A stretch of DNA of 64,000 nt from a bacterium (GTDB lineage: Bacteria > Vulcanimicrobiota > Vulcanimicrobiia > Vulcanimicrobiales > Vulcanimicrobiaceae): the NCBI GenBank assembly GCA_021778415.1, contig JAJYCL010000008.1:1-64000 (forward strand), given 5' to 3'. The notes under the pieces were generated by a model that saw only the letters and a list, made by a program, of their open reading frames with translations, searched no databases and was not told where the DNA came from. A program made the position numbers and the translations under genes. Of the stretch, positions 1-8,746 are shown one piece after another (the first letter of the stretch is position 1; the number at the start of each line of letters is the position of its first letter).

Positions 1-216
1 TCGGCTTCGGCGTCGGTGACGCAGTCGGCTTCGGCGTCGGTGACGCAGTCGGCTTCGGCGTCGGTGACGCAGTCGGCTTCGGCGTCGGTGACGCAGTCGG
101 CTTCGGCGTCGGTGACGCAGTCGGCTTCGGCGTCGGCGATGCAGTCGGCGCTGGAGTCGGCGATGCCGTTGGCGCTGGAGTCGGCGATGCCGTTGGCGCT
201 GGAGTCGGCGATGGTG
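1..216. repeat. 24-bp tandem repeat coding a Pro/Thr linker
   Basis: Nine contiguous 24-base units run from the left edge. Units 1-5 are identical, unit 6 differs at two bases, and units 7-9 form a diverged subtype. In the minus-strand reading frame each unit gives eight residues, PTPKPTAS in the first type and PTPAPTAS in the second. This is a coding minisatellite within the S53-like lipoprotein. It may continue to the left of the window. Confidence 0.95.
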
Positions 217-1396
217 CGACGCCGCTGGTCAAGCTGACATCGTCGATGAATTGCTGCGTGAACAGCGCGCCATAGCCATCGCCATGAACGCCGAAGTAGA
301 GATAGACGGTCTGGCCTGCGTAGGCCGAAACGTCATAGCTCTGATAGACCCATCCGGCGTGATTGTTCACCGTGGTATAGAAGTTATCGAGCGTATTGCC
401 GTATTGATCGAGCAAATCGGCTTCTTGCCATGCATAGCTCGTATCGCTTTCGTCTGACAGTTGATACGTCCAAAATGAAAGCTGGCCGCTCGCCGGAATC
501 GTCACCGATTGGCAGACTCCAGTGTCGCCATTTGGCTCACCGTTCGTCGATCCGCTCACTTCATCGTAAGCTCCGCTGTGCGGATGCGTCGTGGTGACAT
601 GGGCGTTGACATTTCCGCACTGCATCCATCCGTTATTAACGGCGCCGGATTCAAAGCCGGGATTGGTAATGCCATTTGAGGTCGCAAACGGACGAATCAT
701 ACGCTTGACGAGAGGTCCGTGCGGATGAATTGCAGATGCTTGCGGATGGCGATGTGCACTGCCACCGCGTCCGTTGAATTTCGTATGCATGATCACAAGA
801 TTATTGAGCGTGGCGCTATGCACAAGCGTCGCCAACGATGCTGGGATCGCACCTGGGCGTGAGTTCATATACCGTTGCCCATACACACCTTGCGATACGG
901 CATGCATATGCGTGCCAAAGAGCGCCTCGACACGTTGTGCCGGTGCTTGCGCATCGATAATGGTGCGATTGCTATACGTATGGGTAATCGTAAAGCCGGC
1001 AGCTTGTAACTGCTTAATAACCATATTTTGCTGATCAACCGTCGGCGCGAACATGGCGTTAAATTGATCGTTCGTCAAATAGTGGTGGTAATTTCCCGAA
1101 AGTGGATCGGACTGCGATGCAACAAGCTGATCGAGCTGCGCCTTGTTATTGTAATTGAGTGTAAGTGTAATATTGATTGGCGCACTCGCTTGTTCACGAC
1201 CGATGTCATGAACCGCAAAGCGTCCGCCCATTGTCGGCACGGAAACTTTAAGCGGTGCTGTCGTTGTGCCCGGCGCCTGGTTCGACGTCGGAGACATTGG
1301 AATAAACGAGGACGATCCCCCGTGACCACACGCCGAAAGCGCTACGGTCAAAGTGACCAGCAGCGCTGCGGCCCTTGAGGCCTTTTTGACGAACAT
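1..1396 (-). CDS. S53 (sedolisin/kumamolisin-like) protease lipoprotein, N-terminal part, cut by the window edge
   Basis: Translating the minus strand from 1396 gives an open frame that never stops before base 1, so the gene is partial at its 3' end. The start is ATG with GGAGG 4 bases upstream. Residues 1-25 form a lipoprotein signal with an LSAC lipobox. The next ~150 residues look like the pro-domain of S53 peptidases (pattern NYHHYLT, then FGTHMHAV and [13 protein letters not shown]). A beta-sandwich-like segment follows (NPGFESG to [10 protein letters not shown]), then a [16 protein letters not shown] linker. The S53 catalytic domain would lie beyond base 1 and is not seen, so protease activity is inferred. 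Expected location is outside the cytoplasmic membrane. The interposed carbohydrate-binding-like segment between pro-domain and linker is unusual for the family. Confidence 0.75.
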   Translation of the reverse strand, partial: MFVKKASRAAALLVTLTVALSACGHGGSSSFIPMSPTSNQAPGTTTAPLKVSVPTMGGRFAVHDIGREQASAPINITLTLNYNNKAQLDQLVASQSDPLSGNYHHYLTNDQFNAMFAPTVDQQNMVIKQLQAAGFTITHTYSNRTIIDAQAPAQRVEALFGTHMHAVSQGVYGQRYMNSRPGAIPASLATLVHSATLNNLVIMHTKFNGRGGSAHRHPQASAIHPHGPLVKRMIRPFATSNGITNPGFESGAVNNGWMQCGNVNAHVTTTHPHSGAYDEVSGSTNGEPNGDTGVCQSVTIPASGQLSFWTYQLSDESDTSYAWQEADLLDQYGNTLDNFYTTVNNHAGWVYQSYDVSAYAGQTVYLYFGVHGDGYGALFTQQFIDDVSLTSGVAPSPTPAPTASPTPAPTASPTPAPTASPTPKPTASPTPKPTASPTPKPTASPTPKPTASPTPKPTASPTPKP

Positions 1397-1575
1397 CTTT
1401 CCTCCACGGCCCGCGAGTGGGCCTGACATGCAAAGAGTGACGGAAGACTCTAAAAGAGCCGCGTCGGATGTAAAGCTAGCATTAAGCTGCCCCGCGATAA
1501 AAGTCCTAATCCGCACGTACATGCAGATCCCATCTAGTTAAAACCCTGAGCGTCCGCTTACGCCACCCATCAAGA
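1397..1575. other. Intergenic region upstream of the S53-like lipoprotein
   Basis: About 180 bases lie between the protease start and the first palindromic repeat. Apart from the GGAGG ribosome binding site just upstream of the protease start, no promoter hexamers or operator were convincingly identified. No coding frame in this stretch looks real. Confidence 0.5.
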
Positions 1576-2245
1576 CGACGTCATGCTGAGGAGCGATGCG
1601 TAGCATCGCGTCTCGAAGCACGAATTCTGTCATGCTGAGGAGCGATGCGAAGCATCGCGTCTCGAAGCATGATCCAAACGGAGCACGCGCCCTTCGAGAC
1701 GCGCACTGCGTGCGCTCCTCAGGGTGACAAGTACTGTCATGCTGAGGAGCGATGCGAAGCATCGCGTCTCGAAGCATGAATTCTGTCATGCTGAGGAGCG
1801 ATGCGAAGCATCGCGTCTCGAAGCATCATCGAAACGGAGCACGCGCCCTTCGAGACGCGCACTGCGTGCGCTCCTCAGGGTGACAGGGGCCCCTTCGAGA
1901 CGCACGCTTCGCGTGCTCCTCAGGGTGACAAGTACTGTCATGCTGAGGAGCGATGCGAAGCATCGCGTCTCGAAGCATCATCGAAACGGAGCACGCGAAG
2001 CGTGCAACCTTGGCCCGCAGCCCTTCGAGACGCGCACTACGTGCGCTCTTCAGGGTGACAAGTATTGTCATGCTGAGGAGCGATGCGAAGCATCGCGTCT
2101 CGAAGCATCATCGAAACGGAGCACGCGAAGCGTGCAACCTTGGCCCGCAGCCCTTCGAGACGCACGCTTCGCGTGCTCCTCAGGGTGACGGGCGGCCCTT
2201 CGAGACGATGTCATCCTGAGCGAGCGAAGCGAGTCGAAGGGCTCA
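1576..2245. repeat. Palindromic repeat array 1 (about 12 units, both orientations)
   Basis: The stretch consists of ~40-base units with outer arms CTGAGGAGC and GTCTCGAAG around a short inner hairpin. Units occur in direct and inverted orientation, separated by short spacers. The inner stem differs between units but stays self-complementary: GATGC/GCATC, GCACGC/GCGTGC and CGAGCGAAGCGAG-type. Near 1931-2190 a composite of about 130 bases is duplicated in tandem. Open reading frames through the array are repeat translations, not genes. It resembles the dispersed REP-like elements of many environmental bacteria. No transposase is adjacent. Confidence 0.9.
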
Positions 2246-2265
2246 GGGTGATGCGATGCAGGGTA

Positions 2266-3033
2266 TTATTCGACGAGTTTGCGGGAGATCCAAAGAACGA
2301 GTCGACGCGGTGCAAGCGTTGGGCTCCAGGCGACGATGCGATTCATAATCCCGGGAATGACCATTCGCTTGCCATGCATCATGCCGCGATATCCTGCGCT
2401 GGCTACCGAGGCCGCGTCGGCGAGCGGCAGGTTCATCAGCATTGATTTTTCCATCCGAGCTCGCTTGACGAATCCTGTCGCGGTGGCACCAGGGCAAAGG
2501 CAGGTAACGCTAACACCGGAGCCCCGCGTCTCTTCCCATAGCGCTTCACTAAACGATCGCACGTACGCCTTTGCCGCGTAATAGACGGCCATAAACGGCC
2601 CCGGAAGAAATGATGCGGTGGAAGCGACGTTGAGGATGCGGCCGCTTCCTCGCGCCAACATTCCCGGTAAATATGCCCGCGTGAGCTGCGTAAGACTAAC
2701 GACATCGACGGCAACTTCTTCATCAACGCGTTGTGCGTCCACGGTTGCAAACGCACCATTCGAGGCAAAACCCGCGTTATTGATGAGCACATCGCATTCG
2801 GGAACCGCTGCAACGATTCGAGCTGCCGCATCATGCGCGCCTAAATCTTGGCCGATGACATCGGCGGTAATTCCGAATTTTTCGCGCAATTCACCAGCAA
2901 GTGTTTCGAGCGCATCGACTGAGCGCGCGACAAGCGCCACATGATAGCCGTCCGCAGCAAGTAGACGCGCGAACTCAAGCCCTAAACCGCTCGATGCTCC
3001 GGTGACGACGGCGCGCTTTCCATGAGGCGTCAC
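2266..3033 (-). CDS. Short-chain dehydrogenase/reductase (SDR)
   Basis: This is a 255-residue classical SDR of normal length. The cofactor loop TGASSGLG is at residues 11-18, NNAG at 85-88, the catalytic Ser near 138, and YxxxK at 151-155, so the active site looks intact. It probably acts in the cytosol as an NAD(P)-dependent oxidoreductase; the substrate cannot be read from the sequence. The GTG start overlaps the stop of the upstream ROK kinase by four bases (GTGA), which indicates translational coupling. The stop lies about 20 bases from repeat array 1. Confidence 0.9.
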   Translation of the reverse strand: MTPHGKRAVVTGASSGLGLEFARLLAADGYHVALVARSVDALETLAGELREKFGITADVIGQDLGAHDAAARIVAAVPECDVLINNAGFASNGAFATVDAQRVDEEVAVDVVSLTQLTRAYLPGMLARGSGRILNVASTASFLPGPFMAVYYAAKAYVRSFSEALWEETRGSGVSVTCLCPGATATGFVKRARMEKSMLMNLPLADAASVASAGYRGMMHGKRMVIPGIMNRIVAWSPTLAPRRLVLWISRKLVE

Positions 3034-3977
3034 GCCTGAAGGCCTCCACGAAATGCCATCGTTGCAGCGCCGACTTGCCCGGCATCGTTTCCAAGCGTCG
3101 CGGCGACGATTTGCGTGGTGCCTTTGGGAACCATCGTCGTAAGTTCATCGACGCGCGGGCGCACGCTATCGAGTAGGAAATCACCAGCAGTGCTTACGCC
3201 TCCGCCAAGTGCAATCACTTGCGGATTTGTAAATGCCACAATGTTTGCAAGGCCAATCGCTAAATCGCTGCAAAAATTTTTCCATGCCGTCATCGCGTGT
3301 AGATCTCCGGCTTGCGCGGCTTTTCGGATTTTTTTCGACCCTAGCTTTTCACGTGGGACATCGAGCAGTGCGCTACGTGGAAACGATGGCGCGACGGCAA
3401 ACGCGTGCCGAATTAATCCTGTCCCCGATGCTTGCGCTTCGAGACACCCGATCTTCCCGCAGCCACAGACGAATCCATCAGTTGGGCGAATCTGATGGTG
3501 CCCGATTTCTCCGGCGCCATATCGATTGCCAAGAACCAAGCGACCGCCAGCAACAATTCCGCCTCCAACGCCTGTGCCGAGGGTTAAGAGCGCAAAATCT
3601 TTCGTGCCGCGCCCGATACCATGTTCGTATTCCCCGAGCGTCGCGCAACGCGCGTCATTTCCAACAAACACCGGTAGGTTAAACGCCGCACGCAAACGTT
3701 CGCCCAGTGGCGCATTCTCCCACCCGAAATTCGGCGAGTACAGCACGGATCCGGACCGAGCTTCGATATTACCCGGGGAGCCAACGCCGATGGCAACGAT
3801 CTTCTCTTTGGTTTCCTTCATCGCCCCATGAATGACGAGGGAAACCGAGGCGATAACGGCATCAAACGAGCGATCCGTAATATCGAGTTCATGCTGTGCA
3901 TGAATGATGCCCTCATCGGATACCAGGGCCGCCGTAACATGTGAGCCACCAAGATCGACGCCAATTGCAACTGCCAT
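3030..3977 (-). CDS. ROK-family sugar kinase (glucokinase-like)
   Basis: This 315-residue protein has the ROK layout: the phosphate loop DLGG at 8-11, the catalytic-base segment GNDA with Asp108, ExxGH at 157-160, and the zinc knot CxCxxxxC at 171-178. There is no N-terminal helix-turn-helix, so it is a kinase rather than a ROK repressor. It likely phosphorylates glucose or a related hexose with ATP in the cytosol; exact sugar specificity is not determined. It is the first gene of a two-gene unit with the SDR and is divergent from the YkgJ-like gene, with 64 bases between them. No clear Shine-Dalgarno was seen before its ATG. Confidence 0.9.
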   Translation of the reverse strand: MAVAIGVDLGGSHVTAALVSDEGIIHAQHELDITDRSFDAVIASVSLVIHGAMKETKEKIVAIGVGSPGNIEARSGSVLYSPNFGWENAPLGERLRAAFNLPVFVGNDARCATLGEYEHGIGRGTKDFALLTLGTGVGGGIVAGGRLVLGNRYGAGEIGHHQIRPTDGFVCGCGKIGCLEAQASGTGLIRHAFAVAPSFPRSALLDVPREKLGSKKIRKAAQAGDLHAMTAWKNFCSDLAIGLANIVAFTNPQVIALGGGVSTAGDFLLDSVRPRVDELTTMVPKGTTQIVAATLGNDAGQVGAATMAFRGGLQA

Positions 3978-4041
3978 AAGGGCCGGGAGTTCCCCGTACG
4001 CACAGGCCCTCCTAGCGCCCTCTCGAACTCAAGTGCCCGCA

Positions 4042-4719
4042 ATGGAGACTATTGACCTCATCGCTTTGCGAAAATTCAGCAAGGCCACCGGACAGCCGAC
4101 ACATCCCGAAATGCTTGATGCTCGACCGATCGAGCATGTCAACAAAATCGAGATCACCGAAGAGTTCATTACGATTGAATTCAACGAGGTCACAACGCGT
4201 TATTACAACGCGAACGAAATCACCAAACGTGAGTGGGAATATAAATACAACGACGATCCGGAACTCGTCGCTGCAATTGCGAAGGTCATCGATCTTTCGC
4301 GTAAGCATCTCACGGTGTTACCGGAGAATGTTTCTTGCCCGCCCGGATGCGCTGAGTGTTGCAGCGGCTACGAGCCGTTCGTCAGCACCGGAGATCTCAC
4401 GCGAATGGCCGAGCATCTCGGGATGACCGAGCGCGAAGTCATGAAAGAATACATCGTGGAGCGCCCAAGTGCCGACGGCTATCACGTCGGTTGGGTGCGT
4501 AAAGTTACCGACGATGTCAACGATAAGTGCGTGTTCCTCATGGGATCGCGTAGTGGTCGCTATTACTGCGGCATCTATAACGCGCGCCCCGGAGACTGTC
4601 GAGATTTCTCACCAATCGGCTGCCAAGATGTCGATGAGGATCTTCCTCGCACATCCATGTTCACTCCGGGAGCTGCATTCTCACCTAAGAAACGCCGGAA
4701 GACTCGTACCAAACTATAA
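4042..4719 (+). CDS. YkgJ-like cysteine-cluster protein
   Basis: The protein has 225 residues from the chosen ATG. Its centre carries a Cys-rich cluster, CPPGCAECC near residue 99, followed by CGIYNARPGDCRDF and a further Cys near the C-terminus. This is typical of the YkgJ/UPF0153 family, thought to bind zinc or an iron-sulphur centre; function is unknown. The N-terminal ~90 residues are acidic and unassigned. The frame is open further upstream, but those codons are antisense to the ROK gene, so the ATG at 4042 is preferred although it lacks a clear Shine-Dalgarno. The stop abuts the ribosome binding site of the next gene. Confidence 0.75.
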   Translation: METIDLIALRKFSKATGQPTHPEMLDARPIEHVNKIEITEEFITIEFNEVTTRYYNANEITKREWEYKYNDDPELVAAIAKVIDLSRKHLTVLPENVSCPPGCAECCSGYEPFVSTGDLTRMAEHLGMTEREVMKEYIVERPSADGYHVGWVRKVTDDVNDKCVFLMGSRSGRYYCGIYNARPGDCRDFSPIGCQDVDEDLPRTSMFTPGAAFSPKKRRKTRTKL

Positions 4720-4732
4720 GGAGAACCCCGCT

Positions 4733-7627
4733 ATGGTCGTACGCCTTAGCCTTCGCGCGCTCATCGCGCTTGCCGCCGTGCTTTGCGTTACGGGTTCGGC
4801 GATGGCCGCCACCGTGAATCCAGCGTCGGCGCTCCATTGGCGATTCGTCGGCCCCCTGCGCGCAGGGCGTACGGTCGCCATCAGCGGCGTTCCGACACAG
4901 CCGAATGTCTTTTATATCGGTGCCGTCAACGGCGGCGTCTGGCGGACCGACGACGCGGGCCGCACTTGGGATCCGCTGTTTGACGCACAACCAACGCAAT
5001 CCATCGGAGCAATCGCCGTTGCTCCAAGTGATCCATCGGTGGTGTATGTTGGGAGCGGCGAAGGGTTGCGACGCCCCGATTTAGCCATCGGAGACGGCAT
5101 GTGGAAATCTACCGACGCCGGCAAACATTGGTCGCACATCGGTCTAGATGACGCCCAACAAATCGGCGGCATCGCTGTCGATCCGCATAATCCCAATCGC
5201 GTTTTTGCTGCAGTTATGGGCCACCCATACGGCCCAAATGCGACGCGCGGCCTCTACCGCTCGACCGACGGCGGAATAACCTGGAAGCATGTGCTCGGGC
5301 CAACGGATTCCAATGTCGGTGCCGTCGGTGTCGTCATCGATCCCAATGATACCAACACCGTCTATGCCGATATTTGGGGATCGCGCAATGGTCCGTGGCA
5401 CTTCTTTGGTATCTATCAAACATGGAGCGCCGACGGACTCTACAAATCGACCGATGGCGGAACCACGTGGACGCAATTACACGGCGGCTTACCGAACAAT
5501 CTCGGCCATGTCGGCATCACCGTGTCGCCTGCCGATTCCAAACGCTTATACGCCTGGGTCAACACGAAAACGACCTGCGGCATCTACCGCAGCGACGATG
5601 CCGGTGCAACTTGGAAGCAAACAAATGCGGAGCAACGCGTCTGCGAACGTGGTGATGATTTTTCCGGTATCACCGCAGCCCCGAACGATCCCAACACCGT
5701 ATGGGTGGCAAACACGTCCACGTATCGCTCAACCGATGGCGGCGCAACCTTCGTTGCGATCAAAGGCGCGCCGGGCGGGGACGATTATCATACGATTTGG
5801 ATTAACCCGCTGCATCCCAACTACATGGGCCTTGCCGTCGACCAAGGCGCAACGATCTCCGTTAACGGCGGTCGCACGTGGAGTTCATGGTACAACCAAC
5901 CTACCGGGCAGATGTATCATGTGAGTGCCGATAATCGTTTTCCGTATTGGGTCTGCGGCGGGCAGCAAGATAGCGGAACGGCATGCGTGCAATCGCGCAG
6001 CGATATGGGCGCAATCACCATGCGCAACTGGCATCCGGTAGGTGGCGAAGAATACGGCGATGTCGTTGCCGATCCGCTGCACCCCGGCGTCTTTTTTGCC
6101 GGCAAAGTCACGCGGTATTCCGAACGAACCAATCAAGTGCGCGACGTTTCGCCATTTCGTCTCGGCGGCAAAAAATATCGCTATGACCGCACGGCCCCGT
6201 TGATTTTCAATCGCGTCGATCATCGAACATTGTACGTCGGCGCAAATGTTCTTTTTGCGACATCCAATGCCGGGCAATCGTGGCGCATAATCAGCCCCGA
6301 TCTTTCGCGTGCACATGCGGGCGTTCCGAAAACGCTTGACGGCTTTCTCGCTCCGGATGCAAAGCATCCCAAGGGCGTCATTTACGCGCTCGCTCCTTCG
6401 TATCGCAATGCCAATACGATCTGGGCGGGAACCGATGATGGCTTGGTCTGGCTTACGCACGACGGCGGCAAACATTGGAACAACGTTACTCCGCCCGGCC
6501 TCACAGCGTGGAGTAAAATATCGCAAATCGACGTTTCGCATTTCGACGATCACAGCGCATATCTCGCGGTCACGCGCTTTCGTCTTGACGACCTCACGCC
6601 GTATATCTACGTCACGCACGACGATGGAAAGCATTGGCGCCTGGCAACCGGCGGCTTGCCGAAAACGCCGGTCGACGCAGTGCGCGCGGATCCGGTTCGT
6701 CCGGGTTTACTCTATGCAGCAACGGAGATCGGTGGTGTCTGGTATTCACTCGACGACGGAGCGCATTGGGCAACGCTGAACAATAATCTGCCGCAGAGTT
6801 CGATGCGCGACATCATCGTGCATGGCGATGACCTTATCGTTGCGACGCACGGGCGCGGATTCTGGATTCTCGATGATGTCGCACCACTTCGCGAATGGAA
6901 ACCGGCCATCGCGTTGCGTGCATCCTACTTGTTTGCGCCTGCCGTTGCCTATCGTGTCCGTCGCGATCTTAATCAGGACACGCCACTACCACCGGAAGAG
7001 CCGATGGGGCAGAACCCACCCGACGGCGCGATGCTTGATTACTATCTCGGGACTTCGGCCCACACCGTCAGTATCGCAATTCTCGATGCGCGCGGAAACA
7101 TCGTGCGACGCATGAGCAATTTCGATGCGGCACCGGCTCCGCTTCGCGGTCTCGATAAACCGCATTGGTGGGAAGCGCCGACCGTTTGGCCGGGAACAAC
7201 ATCCGGCATGCACCGGTTCATCTGGGATCTGCGTGGAGCGATGCCGATCGTCAACGATCCCGATCTCCCGATCTCGGCGATCCCGCACGCGACGCCGCGA
7301 GTTCCCCGCGGAGTTCTCGTGCCGCCCGGCCGCTATACCGTCGAACTTACCGTCGACGGGCACACCTCGAGTCGACCGATACTCATCCTTCCCGACCCTC
7401 GCCTGCGCACCACGGCACATGCCTACCAAGAGCAATATCGGCTCGCAACGCAACTAAGCGCGGCGATGACACGTCTATCAAAACGAGCGCACGCAGCAGC
7501 CCTCGAAGGGCGAATCGAGGATGCCTATGCCGCGCTTACGGAATCCGATACCGGTCCGACGCAGCAACTCTTCGCTCGCATTTCCCGGTTACTCTCGCAA
7601 GCCCACGCAATTCTCGCCCATTCGTAA
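4733..7627 (+). CDS. Large secreted Asp-box (BNR/sortilin-like) beta-propeller protein
   Basis: The ATG at 4733 follows AAGGAG by 9 bases. Residues 1-23 are a signal peptide cut near AMA. The 964-residue product contains about eleven Asp-box motifs of the type S/TxDxGxTW (for example TDDAGRTW, STDGGITW, THDGGKHW, SLDDGAHW), spread over roughly residues 65-690. This fits one or two seven- to ten-bladed propellers as in VPS10/sortilin and GH74-like proteins. The C-terminal ~250 residues hold a probable beta-sandwich (VPPGRYTVELTVDG). Catalytic residues of glycoside hydrolases could not be identified, so activity is open. It follows the YkgJ-like gene by 13 bases. Confidence 0.85.
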   Translation: MVVRLSLRALIALAAVLCVTGSAMAATVNPASALHWRFVGPLRAGRTVAISGVPTQPNVFYIGAVNGGVWRTDDAGRTWDPLFDAQPTQSIGAIAVAPSDPSVVYVGSGEGLRRPDLAIGDGMWKSTDAGKHWSHIGLDDAQQIGGIAVDPHNPNRVFAAVMGHPYGPNATRGLYRSTDGGITWKHVLGPTDSNVGAVGVVIDPNDTNTVYADIWGSRNGPWHFFGIYQTWSADGLYKSTDGGTTWTQLHGGLPNNLGHVGITVSPADSKRLYAWVNTKTTCGIYRSDDAGATWKQTNAEQRVCERGDDFSGITAAPNDPNTVWVANTSTYRSTDGGATFVAIKGAPGGDDYHTIWINPLHPNYMGLAVDQGATISVNGGRTWSSWYNQPTGQMYHVSADNRFPYWVCGGQQDSGTACVQSRSDMGAITMRNWHPVGGEEYGDVVADPLHPGVFFAGKVTRYSERTNQVRDVSPFRLGGKKYRYDRTAPLIFNRVDHRTLYVGANVLFATSNAGQSWRIISPDLSRAHAGVPKTLDGFLAPDAKHPKGVIYALAPSYRNANTIWAGTDDGLVWLTHDGGKHWNNVTPPGLTAWSKISQIDVSHFDDHSAYLAVTRFRLDDLTPYIYVTHDDGKHWRLATGGLPKTPVDAVRADPVRPGLLYAATEIGGVWYSLDDGAHWATLNNNLPQSSMRDIIVHGDDLIVATHGRGFWILDDVAPLREWKPAIALRASYLFAPAVAYRVRRDLNQDTPLPPEEPMGQNPPDGAMLDYYLGTSAHTVSIAILDARGNIVRRMSNFDAAPAPLRGLDKPHWWEAPTVWPGTTSGMHRFIWDLRGAMPIVNDPDLPISAIPHATPRVPRGVLVPPGRYTVELTVDGHTSSRPILILPDPRLRTTAHAYQEQYRLATQLSAAMTRLSKRAHAAALEGRIEDAYAALTESDTGPTQQLFARISRLLSQAHAILAHS

Positions 7628-7645
7628 ACGATAAGGACATTTGCC

Positions 7646-8050
7646 ATGATGAAAAAACTCGCAATGCTCACCTGCGCCGTGCTCATCGGTGCCAGCGTCG
7701 CGGCAGCCGGAGCCGCCGCCCCAAAAACGCTCACCGTGAAAATGAACGCGCTCAATAAGAGTGGCGAAAACGGAACCGCCATTCTTACCGATACGCCGAA
7801 GGGCTTAAACGTCGTCGTGAAACTCGTCAACGGCGCAAAAGTTGCCCAACCGACGCATATTCACATCGGAACCTGCGGAAAAATCAATAAGGCACCGGAA
7901 TACGGCCTTTCATCACTGGTCATGGGGACCTCCGATACGACCGTCCCCGGCATTACGATCGCATCGCTCCTTAAAGGCCATTATGCGATTAACGTTCACA
8001 AGAGCTCGAGCGATCTCGGCACCTACGTCTCCTGCGGAAATATCAAATAG
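7646..8050 (+). CDS. Small secreted protein, possibly CHRD-like
   Basis: This 134-residue protein has a signal peptide (Lys-rich start, hydrophobic core, AxA near residue 22-25). AAGGA lies 8 bases before the ATG. The mature part is a probable small beta-sandwich with an HIHIGTCG segment and a second Cys near the C-terminus, which could form a disulphide. The spacing of hydrophobic strands and the HxHxG segment recall CHRD or Cu/Zn-SOD-like folds, but the similarity is weak and no function is claimed. It lies 18 bases after the Asp-box protein and is followed by a strong terminator, so it likely ends that transcript. Confidence 0.75.
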   Translation: MMKKLAMLTCAVLIGASVAAAGAAAPKTLTVKMNALNKSGENGTAILTDTPKGLNVVVKLVNGAKVAQPTHIHIGTCGKINKAPEYGLSSLVMGTSDTTVPGITIASLLKGHYAINVHKSSSDLGTYVSCGNIK

Positions 8051-8068
8051 CCCTACTCCCGGGAACGC

Positions 8069-8105
8069 AAAAAATAGGAATCGGCATCACCGGTTCCTAT
8101 TTTTT
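8069..8105 (+). terminator. Rho-independent terminator after the 7646-8050 gene
   Basis: A 16-bp stem (8069-8084 paired with 8090-8105, one G-U pair) encloses a 5-base loop and runs into a tract of Ts. The left arm is A-rich, so the hairpin may also work on the minus strand. It separates the Asp-box/small-protein transcript from the AhpD-like gene. Confidence 0.9.
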
Positions 8106-8164
8106 TTCTCGCTGCAAAGGTTCAATCGCAGGGCGCCCGTGTGGATTCGAGTAAGCTCATTGCT

Positions 8165-8737
8165 ATGGCTACACGCACACAGGCATCGCGATTCGGGGAG
8201 TCACCCCGCGATGCTTTGCCCACAGATATTGCGGAAATTTTCGTCAGCAATCACACAAAGCTCGGGTTTATTCCCAATGTATTCCAAGCGTATGGGAAAC
8301 GACCCGAACATTTTCGCGCGTTCATGCACTATCATGATGTACTCATGCGCGGCCCGAGTGATCTCACGCGCGCAGAGCGCGAAGCAATTGTCGTAGCGGT
8401 GTCATCGGAAAATCGCTGTCAATATTGCATGACGGCGCACGGAGCGGCGCTAAGGATTCTCGGCAAAAATGCAAAACTTGCCGAGCAAATTGCCAACAAT
8501 TGGCGTACGGCCGATCTTCCTGAGCGACTTCGTACGATCCTCACCTTTGCCTCGCGAGTGAATGAGCCCGGCTTTGCCGCAACGGACGAAGAGATTGCGC
8601 ACTTGCATGCCGCGGGATTTTCCGACGATGCCATTTGGGATATCGCTGCCATTGCCGGATTTTTTGGTTTTTCTAATCGTATGGCCGGACTCATGGATAT
8701 GCGCCCCAACGATGAATTCTACGCGATGGGACGTTAG
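8165..8737 (+). CDS. AhpD/carboxymuconolactone decarboxylase-like peroxidase-related protein
   Basis: This helical protein of 190 residues carries the motif CQYCMTAH near residue 87, the CxxC...H redox site of AhpD-like proteins. The family removes peroxides or acts as a thiol reductant partner; here the role is inferred. The N-terminal ATRTQASRF and the central FxxYGKRPEHF pattern fit peroxidase-related family members. The ATG at 8165 is chosen; a GTG at 8141 in the same frame is the alternative, and neither has a strong Shine-Dalgarno. It is convergent with the threonine dehydratase-like gene nine bases away. Confidence 0.85.
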   Translation: MATRTQASRFGESPRDALPTDIAEIFVSNHTKLGFIPNVFQAYGKRPEHFRAFMHYHDVLMRGPSDLTRAEREAIVVAVSSENRCQYCMTAHGAALRILGKNAKLAEQIANNWRTADLPERLRTILTFASRVNEPGFAATDEEIAHLHAAGFSDDAIWDIAAIAGFFGFSNRMAGLMDMRPNDEFYAMGR

Positions 8738-8746
8738 CGCAGCGAT

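Noticed and set aside
16-237. Plus-strand frame through the 24-bp repeats (Ser/Ala-rich)
   Set aside because: It is the antisense of the Pro/Thr linker of the S53-like lipoprotein, whose minus-strand frame has a signal peptide and domains.
1576-2245. CRISPR array
   Set aside because: Units are palindromic, alternate in orientation and have irregular short spacers; no cas genes are present.
1538-2445. Several open frames with repeated HPEE/EERC-type peptides across repeat array 1
   Set aside because: They are translations of the palindromic repeats in several frames and both strands, with no ribosome binding sites and no protein-like composition.
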